In this document: positions 23,738 through 32,973 of the stretch, one piece after another
How positions within the stretch are numbered: position 1 is the stretch's first letter
How the letters are laid out: every line of letters starts with the position of its first letter
Origin: Acidobacteriota bacterium
GTDB lineage: Bacteria; Acidobacteriota; Blastocatellia; Chloracidobacteriales; Chloracidobacteriaceae
NCBI GenBank assembly: GCA_016208495.1
Contig: JACQXX010000043.1
Coordinates: forward strand, 17,482-81,481
DNA length: 64,000 nucleotides
Direction: 5' to 3'
Made by a program: the position numbers and the translations under genes
Notes under the pieces: generated by a model
The model's database searches: none
What the model was told of the DNA's origin: nothing
The model's input: only the letters and a program-made list of their open reading frames with translations

Positions 23738-26482
23738 CTAAAACTTGATGGTGTAGCGGGCGGTAAAGTTAATTCCCGGTCCGTCAATCCCCCAGTTAAT
23801 TCCCCGATGCGAAGCGTCAGTAATGTTTTCCAGTGCCAGGAAAAGTTCCTGATTGTCTGTCAGTCGAATGCCACCTCGAACATTGAGCAGTCCATATCCA
23901 GGAACATAGGGAAACATCGGGGATTGCTCTAAATTTCCCAAAACACGATTTTGAACCTGCTCAAGGGTTTCTCCGGTTTGGCGTAGTACGTCATCGGCGG
24001 TACCGAAACGGCCATCCGTGCCCGGTGCAACCAGCCCTCGAACCGTTGCTCCGTTGTAAAAGAAATTGCGGATTGAGGTCCGTGAGCGATTGGCGCCAGT
24101 TCGGCGATCACTTAAATCGAGCGAAGACAGACGATCTTGCCGATACGCCGCAAATCCTGATACTTCAACCCAATATCGTTTTCCAGAAGGATTGTATCGC
24201 AAACGGAGCGTCCCATTGGGTGCCGGGGTTCCGCCTTCCAGGTTGGGAGGTACTCCGGTGGCTTTGTCGCGGGCATAAATGTAGGTGAAATTTCCACCCA
24301 GGCTCCAGGCAGCGTTCAGTTTGGCATCCAGCGAATATTCAAGGCCCCACAGTCTGATATTGTCAAAATTGGAGCGGACCAAAACCGGATTGGTTGAGGC
24401 ATCAACAAAGACCACGCCCGAAGGAAGCTGACTGGTTATCACTTCACCTCCCAGGGATTTCCCAACGGCGCCTTGTGGCAAAATCAGGGCTTGTTTCTGG
24501 ATATTGTCGTCAATATCGGTAATAAACCCACCAAAATCCGTATCCAGCCAGTCATTGCGAAACCGCAGGCTCAATTCGTAATTTTTGCTGACTTCCGAAC
24601 CGACCTGCGTGACGGGTCGCCCCGTGGTGACGGCTCTTGAACTGGCTGAATTGCCAACCTCGCCCCCCAGACCGACCACGTCGGGTGCGGCAATTTCAAA
24701 ACCATCTCCGGTTAATCCCAGGGTGCCCAGATCCGTCATGTGCGGCGCCCGAAAACCACGGCTAAAGTTTGCTCCCAACGATAACCCGCCGATCAACTTG
24801 AGAACCCCGCTGGTTCGAAAGGTCACTTGATCAACCCGCAAGGAATCATCTGGCCAGAGTCGCTCGCCCCGCACAATTGGGCTGTCTATGGCTCTGGATT
24901 TGTAAGATGCGGCGCCATATCGAACACTGGCCGAAATGTTGAGACGTTCAGGAATTGCTTTCCACACATCCTGAGCATAAAACCCATAGTTGTGATAGAA
25001 GGCATTGTTGGGTACCCGGGGTCGCGAAAAGTTTTGAGAGTTCGAAACCACACTCACGGTAAAGGCTGGAGAAATGAGACGGTCGTGGTAGTAATCTCCA
25101 CCAAGCAGCAAGTTATGGTTGCCGACCCGTTTGTTCCCAAAGAATTGCAGCCCATAGGTGCGCGTCCGTTCTGGTTGATACGTGATGGAACCAAGCGGAT
25201 TCCCGTTTCCGCCCTGATTGATACGTTCTTCCCGCTGGCTGTTAAAGGAAAAACTCACGGCAAAATTGTCGGCAATCGCCAGGCGCTGGGTATCAAACCG
25301 GACATATCCGAAATCAAGCATCAGGTTTTCCAGTTCAGCAATGTTGTTGCCGTCCCCGCCCAGCAACTGGTCATAGCGTTTTCCGCCATCTTGCTGACTG
25401 CGCTGATAGTTGAAAATAAACTGATTTCCGCCGCCAAAAGCATAATTGAACCGAATGTTTCCGCCATATTCCGTAAATCCGGTGTCGGGTAGCCGGTTTC
25501 CATTGATGATATTGGATGGAAGTCCTAAAAACCGGGTCACCGCAGCATGGGTATCAATGCCATTTCCCGGCCTCAGCGTATTGGTGCGACGCGCTGCCAG
25601 GTTCACCAAAAAGCCAAAGTTGTTCCCGCCAAAACCAAACCGGGTGGCCTGTCCAAACGTGGCACTGGCGGAATTAGCAAAGAGGCTGGTTTGCCCATGA
25701 AAATCAAACCCGGTGGTGGAAAATGTTGCCGGGCTTGATACAAACTGAATGCTGCCCCCTAAACTGTCGCTGCCATATTGAGAGCTGTTTGGTCCTCGTA
25801 ACAACTCGACGCTGCGCAGGTTTGAGGGTTCAATCAAGTTCAAAAACGTATTGATTCCACCGCGTTGGGCGGAATTTGAATATCTGACGCCATCAATGAA
25901 CACAACCACGTTTTTCCCAGTCAGCCCCCGGACGTAAATTCCGCCAATCGTGGGACTCGTTCTTTGTAACGCGGCACCAACCTCCCCGGCGGCAACCTGG
26001 GCGATCACCTCAGTGGCACGTTCCTGAATTGTGGTTGCCGGAATAACATTCACCTGTTGACCCAATTGATCTTTATCCTGAACCTGGCCGACATCTGCCG
26101 TCACGGTTACCACATCGGTAAACGGGCTAAAGTCCAGGATCAATTCACATTCCACTGGACTGCCATCCGTGACCTGAATTGCCTGACGAGCCTGTAAATT
26201 CCCCAGCCCTTCAACATTGACTTCAAAGGTTCCTTGCGGAACGGCTGAAAAGACAAATTTTCCCTCAGCATCAGTCCGTGCCGTGGCAATGATGGCTTGC
26301 TGGCTATTGAGCAAGGTAATTCTGGCATCCGGGAAGGATTTTCCGGTTCGGTCCTTTACCGTTCCGGTTACAGTGGTTTGAGTTTTTGCTTGGGGGGCGG
26401 CCAGCGTTTTGAATGAAGTCGCACCAGGTGAGACCGCAATGAGACCCGCCACCAAACAACAAAAGATCCATCGGCTATACAT
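23738..26482 (-). CDS. TonB-dependent outer-membrane receptor with carboxypeptidase-like N-domain
   Basis: 914 residues from ATG 26482, chosen for GGAG just upstream; an ATG at 26494 is possible. Signal peptide WIFCCLVAGLIAVSPGA. A carboxypeptidase D-like regulatory domain (TVTGTVKDRTGKSFPDARIT, about 40-115) is followed by a plug domain with IYVRGLTGKNVVVFIDGVRY and LRGPNSSQYGSDSLGGSIQF, then a 22-strand-type barrel ending in Phe (NFTARYTIKF). This plan imports siderophores, cobalamin or other large ligands with TonB energy. It lies downstream of anti-sigma and ECF sigma genes, so it may be under their control. Ligand unknown. Confidence 0.93.
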   Translation of the reverse strand: MYSRWIFCCLVAGLIAVSPGATSFKTLAAPQAKTQTTVTGTVKDRTGKSFPDARITLLNSQQAIIATARTDAEGKFVFSAVPQGTFEVNVEGLGNLQARQAIQVTDGSPVECELILDFSPFTDVVTVTADVGQVQDKDQLGQQVNVIPATTIQERATEVIAQVAAGEVGAALQRTSPTIGGIYVRGLTGKNVVVFIDGVRYSNSAQRGGINTFLNLIEPSNLRSVELLRGPNSSQYGSDSLGGSIQFVSSPATFSTTGFDFHGQTSLFANSASATFGQATRFGFGGNNFGFLVNLAARRTNTLRPGNGIDTHAAVTRFLGLPSNIINGNRLPDTGFTEYGGNIRFNYAFGGGNQFIFNYQRSQQDGGKRYDQLLGGDGNNIAELENLMLDFGYVRFDTQRLAIADNFAVSFSFNSQREERINQGGNGNPLGSITYQPERTRTYGLQFFGNKRVGNHNLLLGGDYYHDRLISPAFTVSVVSNSQNFSRPRVPNNAFYHNYGFYAQDVWKAIPERLNISASVRYGAASYKSRAIDSPIVRGERLWPDDSLRVDQVTFRTSGVLKLIGGLSLGANFSRGFRAPHMTDLGTLGLTGDGFEIAAPDVVGLGGEVGNSASSRAVTTGRPVTQVGSEVSKNYELSLRFRNDWLDTDFGGFITDIDDNIQKQALILPQGAVGKSLGGEVITSQLPSGVVFVDASTNPVLVRSNFDNIRLWGLEYSLDAKLNAAWSLGGNFTYIYARDKATGVPPNLEGGTPAPNGTLRLRYNPSGKRYWVEVSGFAAYRQDRLSSLDLSDRRTGANRSRTSIRNFFYNGATVRGLVAPGTDGRFGTADDVLRQTGETLEQVQNRVLGNLEQSPMFPYVPGYGLLNVRGGIRLTDNQELFLALENITDASHRGINWGIDGPGINFTARYTIKF

Positions 26483-26603
26483 TGGTTTCTCCATAAAAAA
26501 AAGGAGCTAAGCCCTTTCTGTGCAAGATTTATTTCTTTTTTGAACGACCTGGGAAAATGACGAATTTATCTCTATCCCCGCAATGTTCCGTCATCGCTGA
26601 GGT

Positions 26604-27329
26604 TTATTTTTCATTCTTGACGATTTCAATATTCATCACCGGGTGTACCTCATACCACTGGTGGGTATGTTTGTTGTCATAACGGCTGACGCCATACACT
26701 CTTACCCGCTCACCTGGTGAAGGCGGTTTGATTTGACGGGGATTGAGCACTTCACAGACCACAAAGGGCGACGATTGGTTGACGTGTTCAACCAACCGGA
26801 AAGTGAGGTCTCCGTCGGCATCAATTCTGACTTCGTTGACCACACCTTCGACCACAATATGAGGCTCGGTATTGCTTTCAATCTTCGAAATTGATACCTC
26901 GTGAAAAGCCTGGTCTTCCTCTTCCCCAACCAGGTTTTTAAGTATTTTGCCTTTCACGGGACTGGTGATGTCAGAGTTCAACGCAAACCAGACTGAAAAA
27001 ACAAGCACTGCTCCAACCACGAACCCGGCTGTCACCGCCATTCCGTGCCAGGTTAGCCATTCCAGGCGGAATCGAGGGGGGTCCGGTTGAGTTCGCTCAT
27101 TGGGGGTGGCATCCAGTGCCGATTCCAATGCCTCCCAGCCTGAATCAGAGGATTGATGCCGTTCCAGGGCCAGGGCAAATCGCTGGCCACGGCGGAGGTG
27201 ATCCACTCTGACCCGGCACGAAGGACAATCCAGCAAGTGTTGTTCAATTTTGAATTCCGCCCGTGGGTTCAGTCTTGAATCCACATAGGGCATCAATTTT
27301 CGTTGTATATCAATTCTCCAACACCACAT
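26604..27329 (-). CDS. Anti-sigma factor with zf-HC2 domain
   Basis: 241 residues. The N-terminal zinc-binding anti-sigma motif has C3, H31, C35 and C38 (FKIEQHLLDCPSCR). A membrane helix is at about 94-116, and the periplasmic part of about 125 residues contains EGVVNEVRIDADGDLTFRLV then GERVRVYGVSRYD, an OB-fold-like stretch. The gene starts 55 bp after the ECF sigma gene in the same direction, the standard sigma/anti-sigma layout. It would sequester that sigma factor at the membrane. Confidence 0.9.
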   Translation of the reverse strand: MWCWRIDIQRKLMPYVDSRLNPRAEFKIEQHLLDCPSCRVRVDHLRRGQRFALALERHQSSDSGWEALESALDATPNERTQPDPPRFRLEWLTWHGMAVTAGFVVGAVLVFSVWFALNSDITSPVKGKILKNLVGEEEDQAFHEVSISKIESNTEPHIVVEGVVNEVRIDADGDLTFRLVEHVNQSSPFVVCEVLNPRQIKPPSPGERVRVYGVSRYDNKHTHQWYEVHPVMNIEIVKNEK

Positions 27330-27384
27330 ATCAGCCTCACAAAGGTTCAGTTTTAGTAAATTCTGGGATTATTGAAAGCGGCGG

Positions 27385-27975
27385 TTACAGCATCCGTTTG
27401 AATGGGCGCAACTGCGCCTCCATTTCCGTCAATGCCCGATGAAGTCGCGATGAAACCGTCCCAATGCTGCATTCCAAAACATCTGCTATTTCTTCATAAC
27501 TCAATGATTCAACATATCTTAATATGATTACTGTCCGTAATTTCGGTGAGAGTTCGAGTAGCACCTGGGCCAACACCTCCTGTCGCTCCGATTGCAGGTG
27601 TAGATCGTCTGGAAGCCGCGAATGGTCTATTTCCTCCTGGCTGCCAAAAAGATCTTCGATAGGGACCATGTCTGGGTGATTTCGTCTCAGAGCGTCGGTG
27701 CATTCGTTGTGGGCAATGCGGAGAATCCACGTCTTAAAGCTTGCTTCAAATCGAAAACCAGCCAGGGCCCGGTAGGCTTTGAGAAAGGTGTTTTGGAGCA
27801 AGTCTTCTGCTTCCAGACGGTTTCCAATGAGGTACACGATCAGGTTATACACTGTGTCCCGGTACTGGTCATAAAGTTGTCTGAATGCAATTCGGCTCCC
27901 GGCCTGCGCGGCGCGCACGCACTCAAATTCATTTTCGGTGGAACCATGGAACTGAAATTGGGTTTGGATATTCAC
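27385..27975 (-). CDS. ECF-family RNA polymerase sigma factor
   Basis: 196 residues: sigma region 2 (FRQLYDQYRDTVYNLIVYL, EAEDLLQNTFLKAYRAL, FKTWILRIAHNECTDALRR) and region 4 (LSPKLRTVIILRYVESLSY and EIADVLECSIGTVSSRLHRA). Typical RpoE-like length. The zf-HC2 anti-sigma gene follows directly, then a TonB receptor. The three likely form a signal-responsive unit; I did not identify the promoter motif. Confidence 0.95.
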   Translation of the reverse strand: MNIQTQFQFHGSTENEFECVRAAQAGSRIAFRQLYDQYRDTVYNLIVYLIGNRLEAEDLLQNTFLKAYRALAGFRFEASFKTWILRIAHNECTDALRRNHPDMVPIEDLFGSQEEIDHSRLPDDLHLQSERQEVLAQVLLELSPKLRTVIILRYVESLSYEEIADVLECSIGTVSSRLHRALTEMEAQLRPFKRML

Positions 27976-28243
27976 CTGCTTTTTGGGGATGAATGTCGGA
28001 ATTCAAGATGGTTTTTTGACGGTATCTGGGTGAATAGACGTTGCTGGTTGAAATTTCTTCCCTGCTTGAGTCGCTTTTTTTCTTTTTTTCTTTTCATTGA
28101 TTGGTTTTTGTTTAACAAAACAGGTTGAATATTCTTTGTAAACAGAAAATTTTTTCAAAGCCAAAAACGACTCTATTCGAAGTTTTCTATGCGTTCTTAT
28201 CACATTCTGTGTCAGGTCAAGTTAGGGCTGGAAAATAAAAGAC

Positions 28244-28283
28244 TTTTCACCCCTGCTTACATAAGCGGAGGCAGGGGTGAAAA
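28244..28283. repeat. Perfect 13-bp stem hairpin
   Basis: TTTTCACCCCTGC (28244-28256) is perfectly complementary to GCAGGGGTGAAAA (28271-28283), loop 14 nt. It lies in the 843-bp gene-free stretch 27976-28818 between the sigma gene and the partition region. The A/T outer pairs make it terminator-like in both directions. Confidence 0.75.
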
Positions 28284-28388
28284 CAAGCCAACCCACTACA
28301 TTGGCGCGGGTAAGGTTGACTCACCGACTCTCCTGATTTATCTCGAACACAAAGTTCAGTAGAAGTGCGAATAATCCCACTCAAGAGA

Positions 28389-28498
28389 GAAAAATACTTT
28401 AATTTTCCGTGAGAAAATAACAGGAATTAAGTCGTCTTTTCGGGATTTTCTATAAAATTATTTCAAGCTACTATTTCCCGAAATTTAAAGTATTTTTC
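28389..28498. repeat. AT-rich inverted repeats near the partition locus
   Basis: GAAAAATACTTTAATTTTC (about 28389-28407) is nearly complementary to AAATTTAAAGTATTTTTC (28481-28498). A shorter CGGGA/TCCCG pair (28441, 28476) nests inside. The interval is AT-rich, as in replication origins, but no DnaA box (TTATCCACA) was seen. It may be structural DNA of the replicon or simply a repeat. Confidence 0.55.
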
Positions 28499-28818
28499 CT
28501 GGAGATTTTCAGTCCACAATCCCGGCCCGGCCCTCGAAAACTTTTCAAGGTTGTTTGTGGAGGGAAAACGGGAGTGATTTGGTTTTTTGTCTTTTTCGGG
28601 GGTGTGACGTAATCGTGAAATAGCGTTTAATGGCGTTTATTTGGCTTTCCTGAGGTTTTTTTTCAAAAAACGAGTAGTAAATCGTTCCTGGTTTTTAAAA
28701 TCGCTCCACGGGCGTTTAAAGCGTTTTTACCTTGGCTCGGGATGCTGGCTTTGAGGTGATTTTACCGATCTGACCTTGCTTCATTGTTACTAACAAAAAG
28801 AAAAAAAAGGACTTAGGG

Positions 28819-29877
28819 TTATTTCTTCTTTTTTGGCGATTGTTTTTCCGGGGAGGATTCGTTGAGCTGCCACTTTTCGTCCCGGAGAGGCTTGATTCGC
28901 CGTTCCCAGGCGTCCAGGACGTAACGGTGGTAATCATCGAGCGAAAGTGGCAGCCGGTTTTCCCGGTGATCCTCGATGAGGCTTTCCAGCTCAGGGACAA
29001 AGTAGGAAAAACTCTTGATCGGGATGCGGGAGGTGTTTCCCCGGAGTTTGCGCTCAACCGTCAAGATCATCGCGATGTCGATCAACCTCGGATCTGTCCC
29101 GTTGAACCGCCTCCCCACGCGATCATCGCGCGGCGACCAGGGTTGTATAGCAAATCTCGCATGCGCGCGGATGATATTATCATCAATCATCAAAATATCA
29201 TCATGGGGGGGTGCAGGGGGGGAGTTATACACGGGGTTCGAACGCTGTATAGCAGCTTGTTTTAACCGCTGTATAGCAGCCGACTCAATAAACACTGTGA
29301 ATGTTTCACCGGATTGCTGGCATTCTGATTTTATAAGTTCAATTAGGTCAATATTTAGTCGGATTGCAACCAGTTTTGTCTTCTTGCCTTTGAGAGGGTT
29401 TTGAACTTCTGTATAGCTTTGGGTTTGAACGTCTGCTATACGAGGGTTTGAACCCTTGTATAGCGAGCTATACAGCGAGCTATACAGTTCTGAACTTGTA
29501 TAGCTAGGGGTTTGACCTTCTGTATAGCCCTCACTTTGAATGCTGTGCTGTTCTTTATTTTCAATAGTTTGGGAGGCTAAATAGGGTTTTGTATAGCTAG
29601 GGGTTTGAACCTCTGTATAGCTAGGGGTTTGAACCCCCGTATAACCAGGGTTTGAAATGTCTGTATGACGTGTGTTTTGAGGCGGTGAAGGCTCTGATCC
29701 CCTGGCCTCAGGCATGATGGAAGGGGCTGGTGTCAAAGGCTCAGATTCGGCTTTTTCTTGATTTCGCAGCAGAAAATCATGAGGCATCCCAATCGGATTG
29801 ATTTTTAACCCAAGCTTTTTCGCCGCCGGTTTGCGCAGGACATCTTCATTTGAATTTTTTGATTTAGGTTTTGTCAT
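28819..29877 (-). CDS. Ribbon-helix-helix protein paired with ParA; carries an in-gene DNA motif array
   Basis: 352 residues. The N-terminal 160 are low in complexity, with SYTEVQTP-type 8-residue repeats at about 78-160. Residues about 165-206 (KTKLVAIRLNIDLIELIKSE, then GETFTVFIESAAIQRL) fit a ribbon-helix-helix DNA-binding domain. A folded C-terminal part of about 130 residues (RIPIKSFSYFVPELESLIED) and a Lys-rich end follow. It starts 7 bp after the ParA gene, so it looks like the small DNA-binding partner of a type Ib-like partition system, though longer than ParG-type partners. A replication-initiator role is an alternative. Its coding DNA holds the GTATAGC array. Confidence 0.65.
   Translation of the reverse strand: MTKPKSKNSNEDVLRKPAAKKLGLKINPIGMPHDFLLRNQEKAESEPLTPAPSIMPEARGSEPSPPQNTRHTDISNPGYTGVQTPSYTEVQTPSYTKPYLASQTIENKEQHSIQSEGYTEGQTPSYTSSELYSSLYSSLYKGSNPRIADVQTQSYTEVQNPLKGKKTKLVAIRLNIDLIELIKSECQQSGETFTVFIESAAIQRLKQAAIQRSNPVYNSPPAPPHDDILMIDDNIIRAHARFAIQPWSPRDDRVGRRFNGTDPRLIDIAMILTVERKLRGNTSRIPIKSFSYFVPELESLIEDHRENRLPLSLDDYHRYVLDAWERRIKPLRDEKWQLNESSPEKQSPKKKK
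29143..29621. repeat. Twelve GTATAGC motifs in three codon phases (candidate centromere/iterons)
   Basis: Cores [CT]TGTATAGC begin at 29143, 29245, 29269, 29409, 29456, 29496, 29520, 29589 and 29613 (plus strand). The reverse form GCTATAC occurs at 29435, 29467 and 29479. Several are spaced 24 bp apart (29245/29269, 29496/29520, 29589/29613). In the minus-strand gene the motif is read as SYT, as AIQ and as LY, that is in all three phases. Weaker variants are at 29638 and 29661. Conservation across phases points to selection on DNA, not on protein. Confidence 0.8.
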
Positions 29878-29884
29878 GGCTCAC

Positions 29885-30700
29885 TTACCTCACCACCGAA
29901 ATTTTTTGGCGAGTCATATTCAGTCGGTCCAGAATCTCATCCGTTAAGGCCCAAAACAAATCTGCTGCCCGATGATCCTCGCTGTAGATAACGACGGGTA
30001 AATGTTGAGATGGTGCCTCGGCAATCTTGGCGTAGTCGTGAATATTGGTGTCAAAAACGTGTTTGACCAGCGGGAGTACATCCTCGATTGCCGCCCTGGA
30101 CTCAGCCGATAAATTCCGCGTCGGTTTGTATAAATTGACGACCACCCCAAGGGTTTGTAATTCAGCATTCACATTGCTCCGGACCTGGTCAATGGTATGA
30201 GCCAGATCAGCCAGGCCCTGCAATCCCATAGCATCTGCCGCACAGGGAATCACCACAAAGTGGGCGGCATACAGAGCGGCAGACAGCAATTTGCCAAGCT
30301 GAGGAGGGCAATCAATCAACACCAAATCATAACTGGAGGCATGCTCATAAAGCTGTTTCCGGAGGCGATGCATTAAATATTCAGGTTGCTGTTCAAAACG
30401 GGCCAGCCGGATATCACAGGGAATCAGATCGAGGTTTTTAATCGGTGACTCGACAATCGTATCCGCAATCGAAAGCGGTTCGCGCCGTTGGCCCTGTTGA
30501 ATTTCAGGTTCAATCAGTACGTGGGCCAGGGTGCCTTCAAACACATCCGTATTGACCCAGCTTTGGGTAAGATTTCCCTGTGGATCACAATCAATTGCCA
30601 GAACCTGATACCCACGTAACGCAAAGCACGCTGATAACTCACGTGTAATAGTCGTTTTGCCAACCCCACCTTTCTGGTTGGCAACAGCGAGAATATGCAT
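29885..30700 (-). CDS. parA: ParA-family partition ATPase (system 1)
   Basis: 271 residues with the deviant Walker A KGGVGKTT at 10-17, Walker A' (LAIDCDPQGNLTQ) and Walker B (DLVLIDCPPQLG). Typical of ParA ATPases that segregate plasmids and chromosomes through ATP-dependent DNA and partner binding. The ribbon-helix-helix gene follows after 7 bp in an operon, and its DNA contains the probable binding sites. Upstream 30701-31120 has no gene, only hairpins. No ParB-type partner is adjacent, unlike the second system 3 kb away. Confidence 0.92.
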   Translation of the reverse strand: MHILAVANQKGGVGKTTITRELSACFALRGYQVLAIDCDPQGNLTQSWVNTDVFEGTLAHVLIEPEIQQGQRREPLSIADTIVESPIKNLDLIPCDIRLARFEQQPEYLMHRLRKQLYEHASSYDLVLIDCPPQLGKLLSAALYAAHFVVIPCAADAMGLQGLADLAHTIDQVRSNVNAELQTLGVVVNLYKPTRNLSAESRAAIEDVLPLVKHVFDTNIHDYAKIAEAPSQHLPVVIYSEDHRAADLFWALTDEILDRLNMTRQKISVVR

Positions 30701-31001
30701 GACGAACCCCTTTCCAAATCATTGAGAGTAAAACCAAATGGAACCGTTGAGTCCGCTAATAATAGGGTTGAACGGCTGATTTGCAAAGTGGAGTGAAAAC
30801 CAAACAGATTTCGGTTTGGAAAATCCTGGCGGACAAAACCGAGGGCATCAGGTATCGGCGGCATTCAGACACTTTGTTTTCCAATAACCAAACTTCCAAA
30901 TGGGAAAATGGGTGAATAAACCGCAGAAAACAAAAAAGTGACTTCAATTTTGGCCAGAACGACCAGGTTTGGGAAAGAAAATTCCGATCAATGAAAATAA
31001 A

Positions 31002-31115
31002 TTGGCCTGACTGGGATTTCAGGCCAACATCGGGGAGCACATAAACCGTAACCTCGAAATATTCACGAAGGAACGCGAGCGGCCTCATCTAACTTTGGGG
31101 TTTTCCTTCGTGAAT
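31002..31115. repeat. Two hairpins in the parA upstream gap
   Basis: TTGGCCTGA (31002-31010) pairs with TCAGGCCAA (31019-31027). ATTCACGAAGGAA (31061-31073) pairs with TTCCTTCGTGAAT (31103-31115) and is followed by a T8 run on the plus strand. The gap 30701-31120 otherwise shows no supported gene. Confidence 0.65.
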
Positions 31116-31120
31116 TTTTT

Positions 31121-32788
31121 TTAAGGTTGTTTCCACCCGTTACCTCCTGGCGCTGGTGTTTCCTCGGAATCACTGGCTGGAACTGTGGGACTGGCGCTGG
31201 ATGATTTTGATGAACCAGAGGCTGAATCAACCTTTCGGTCTAATTTTTCAAGAAATTCAATCACTTTTGGATAGCCACCGTACTCGGCTGTCCGATCCCC
31301 TTTTTTCCGTTTGATGTTCAGTGGTGGGTCTGAACCGGCAATTTCGTCTTCGATAGTGATCAACTTGTTTTTCAAATCAATCACGGTGACTGTCCAAATG
31401 TGAACTTTGGCATCAACTTTCCCGCCGTTGCCTTCCAGGTCATACTGGCCGATTACCTTCTCATCTTTTTTGACCAAAACCACGGTTCCGATTTCATCTT
31501 TGCTTTTCGCCTGCCAGTCAGCTTTGACCGAATAGTTCAGCGAATCACCAATTCCCAATTCCTTATCCACAACATAGATCTTCCCGGTTGTGTACCCTCG
31601 CCCGGAGGCGGAGTCCAGACCTGTGAGGGCCGCCAGCTCTTTGGCATAGGCTTTGAGCTCGGTTTCCTGACGTTCGCGGGCAACTTGTTCAGCCGTGGGT
31701 TTATTAAAATTAGACACCAGCAAACCAATCCCAATCAATCCGCCAAACAAAACCACGACCAGCAAGGCGCCAATGGCCAGGATTTTGCCAAGTTTTGACC
31801 CTTGCTGGCGCGGTTGATTGATGGGTGGACCGTGAGGGGTGTAGGGATTGGGGTTGGGTGGTGGCGCACCCCAGGATTGGTTCTGGGGTGGAGGAGAATG
31901 GGGCACCTGTCCATATGGTGAATTGACCACGGGTGGTATACCAGCCGCCACGGTTGGAATCCCGGATCCAGCAGGTGGTTGACCGCCGGGGTTGTATGGT
32001 GGTGGTGGCGCCATCGGTGCCGCCACGGTTGGTGGCATTGGTGCTTGAGGGGCGCGAGGTGCGGCGGGCGGGGGGGGCATCACAGGTGGCAAGTTACTCT
32101 GTCCAAATGGGGTCGTGGCCTGGAGCGGGAGGTTTGGTGAAGTGTCAGGCCGGGCACTACTTATCGGCATGGTTTGATAGGCGGCTGGGGGCCGTGACGC
32201 CGGAGCCGGTTGAACCAGTGTCGGAATTTCAGGCGCTTGCCCTGGGCTGGGGGAACCACTCGCCGGCTGGTTTCCACCAAACTTCCGCAGGAGCGCACTT
32301 AATCCTTCACCAAATCCCTGACCGACCGCCGCAAATCGCCAATCATCTTTCAGATAAATTTCACCGATGATAATTGATTTTTCAGCCGAAAAATCGGCGC
32401 CACTCAATGGAAATTGGATGGCTGGACCAGTGCTGGCAATAATTTGCAAGGCACCATAGGCAAGCTGGCTCATGACTGGAGCGCCATTGATGGTCGCCGT
32501 GAATACCAGCTTTTGCGATTGTTTGGGTAAACTGCCGAGGTTGACCAGAAATCGGGCGGCGGGGCTCCCTGGACCGTCAAGCAACCGAACTGATCCGCAG
32601 GGGGACTGCATTTGGCGTGAATAAATTAAATACCGATCATCAATGATCCGTTGGGAGGCATCAACCACAAAACAACAATAATCAATTGGTGTTGGGCTGG
32701 AAAAACCAACCTGCAATACAACTTCAAACGATAAACCACTGACGAGTTCAGATAATCGAGCCTTTTGTCCGCGAATAAAATTTTGCAT
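31121..32788 (-). CDS. TerD-domain protein with Pro-rich linker, membrane helix and C-terminal domain
   Basis: 555 residues. The first about 170 match the TerD/tellurium-resistance type (CCFVVDASQRIIDDRYLIYS, ARFLVNLGSLPKQSQKLVFT, IIIGEIYLKDDWRFAAVGQG), which often bind calcium. Residues about 180-330 are Pro/Gln/Ala-rich and disordered. A helix at about 338-360 (LAIGALLVVVLFGGLIGIGL) precedes a 190-residue domain with IYVVDKELGIGDSL and IWTVTVIDLKNKLITIEDEI, and a Ser/Pro-rich end. It lies between two partition systems, and nothing in its sequence links it to partition. Role unknown. Confidence 0.75.
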   Translation of the reverse strand: MQNFIRGQKARLSELVSGLSFEVVLQVGFSSPTPIDYCCFVVDASQRIIDDRYLIYSRQMQSPCGSVRLLDGPGSPAARFLVNLGSLPKQSQKLVFTATINGAPVMSQLAYGALQIIASTGPAIQFPLSGADFSAEKSIIIGEIYLKDDWRFAAVGQGFGEGLSALLRKFGGNQPASGSPSPGQAPEIPTLVQPAPASRPPAAYQTMPISSARPDTSPNLPLQATTPFGQSNLPPVMPPPPAAPRAPQAPMPPTVAAPMAPPPPYNPGGQPPAGSGIPTVAAGIPPVVNSPYGQVPHSPPPQNQSWGAPPPNPNPYTPHGPPINQPRQQGSKLGKILAIGALLVVVLFGGLIGIGLLVSNFNKPTAEQVARERQETELKAYAKELAALTGLDSASGRGYTTGKIYVVDKELGIGDSLNYSVKADWQAKSKDEIGTVVLVKKDEKVIGQYDLEGNGGKVDAKVHIWTVTVIDLKNKLITIEDEIAGSDPPLNIKRKKGDRTAEYGGYPKVIEFLEKLDRKVDSASGSSKSSSASPTVPASDSEETPAPGGNGWKQP

Positions 32789-32973
32789 ATCGTTTCCTTC
32801 CCGAATTGAGCGAATTGAAATCCAGTAATCTCAGTCTGCCGGAAAAGGTTCCTGGTGACCCAGCACGGATCGAATTTTAAACAAGGAAATCACAGCATAC
32901 ACAGAATACACTGAAAATGAATCAAGTCGGTTGCGAAAAGGGTGATTTCCTCAGCAGAAGTTCGGAAGAAAAT

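Noticed and set aside
24827..25492. 221-residue plus-strand ORF
   Set aside because: Lies inside the TonB receptor gene on the other strand; no recognisable domain.
29298..29312. TGTTTCAC as half of a parS site
   Set aside because: Only one half matches; the sequence is not palindromic and lies within coding DNA.
30756..31088. 110-residue minus-strand ORF upstream of parA
   Set aside because: Low-complexity aromatic-rich sequence, no Shine-Dalgarno site, spans hairpins; treated as non-coding.
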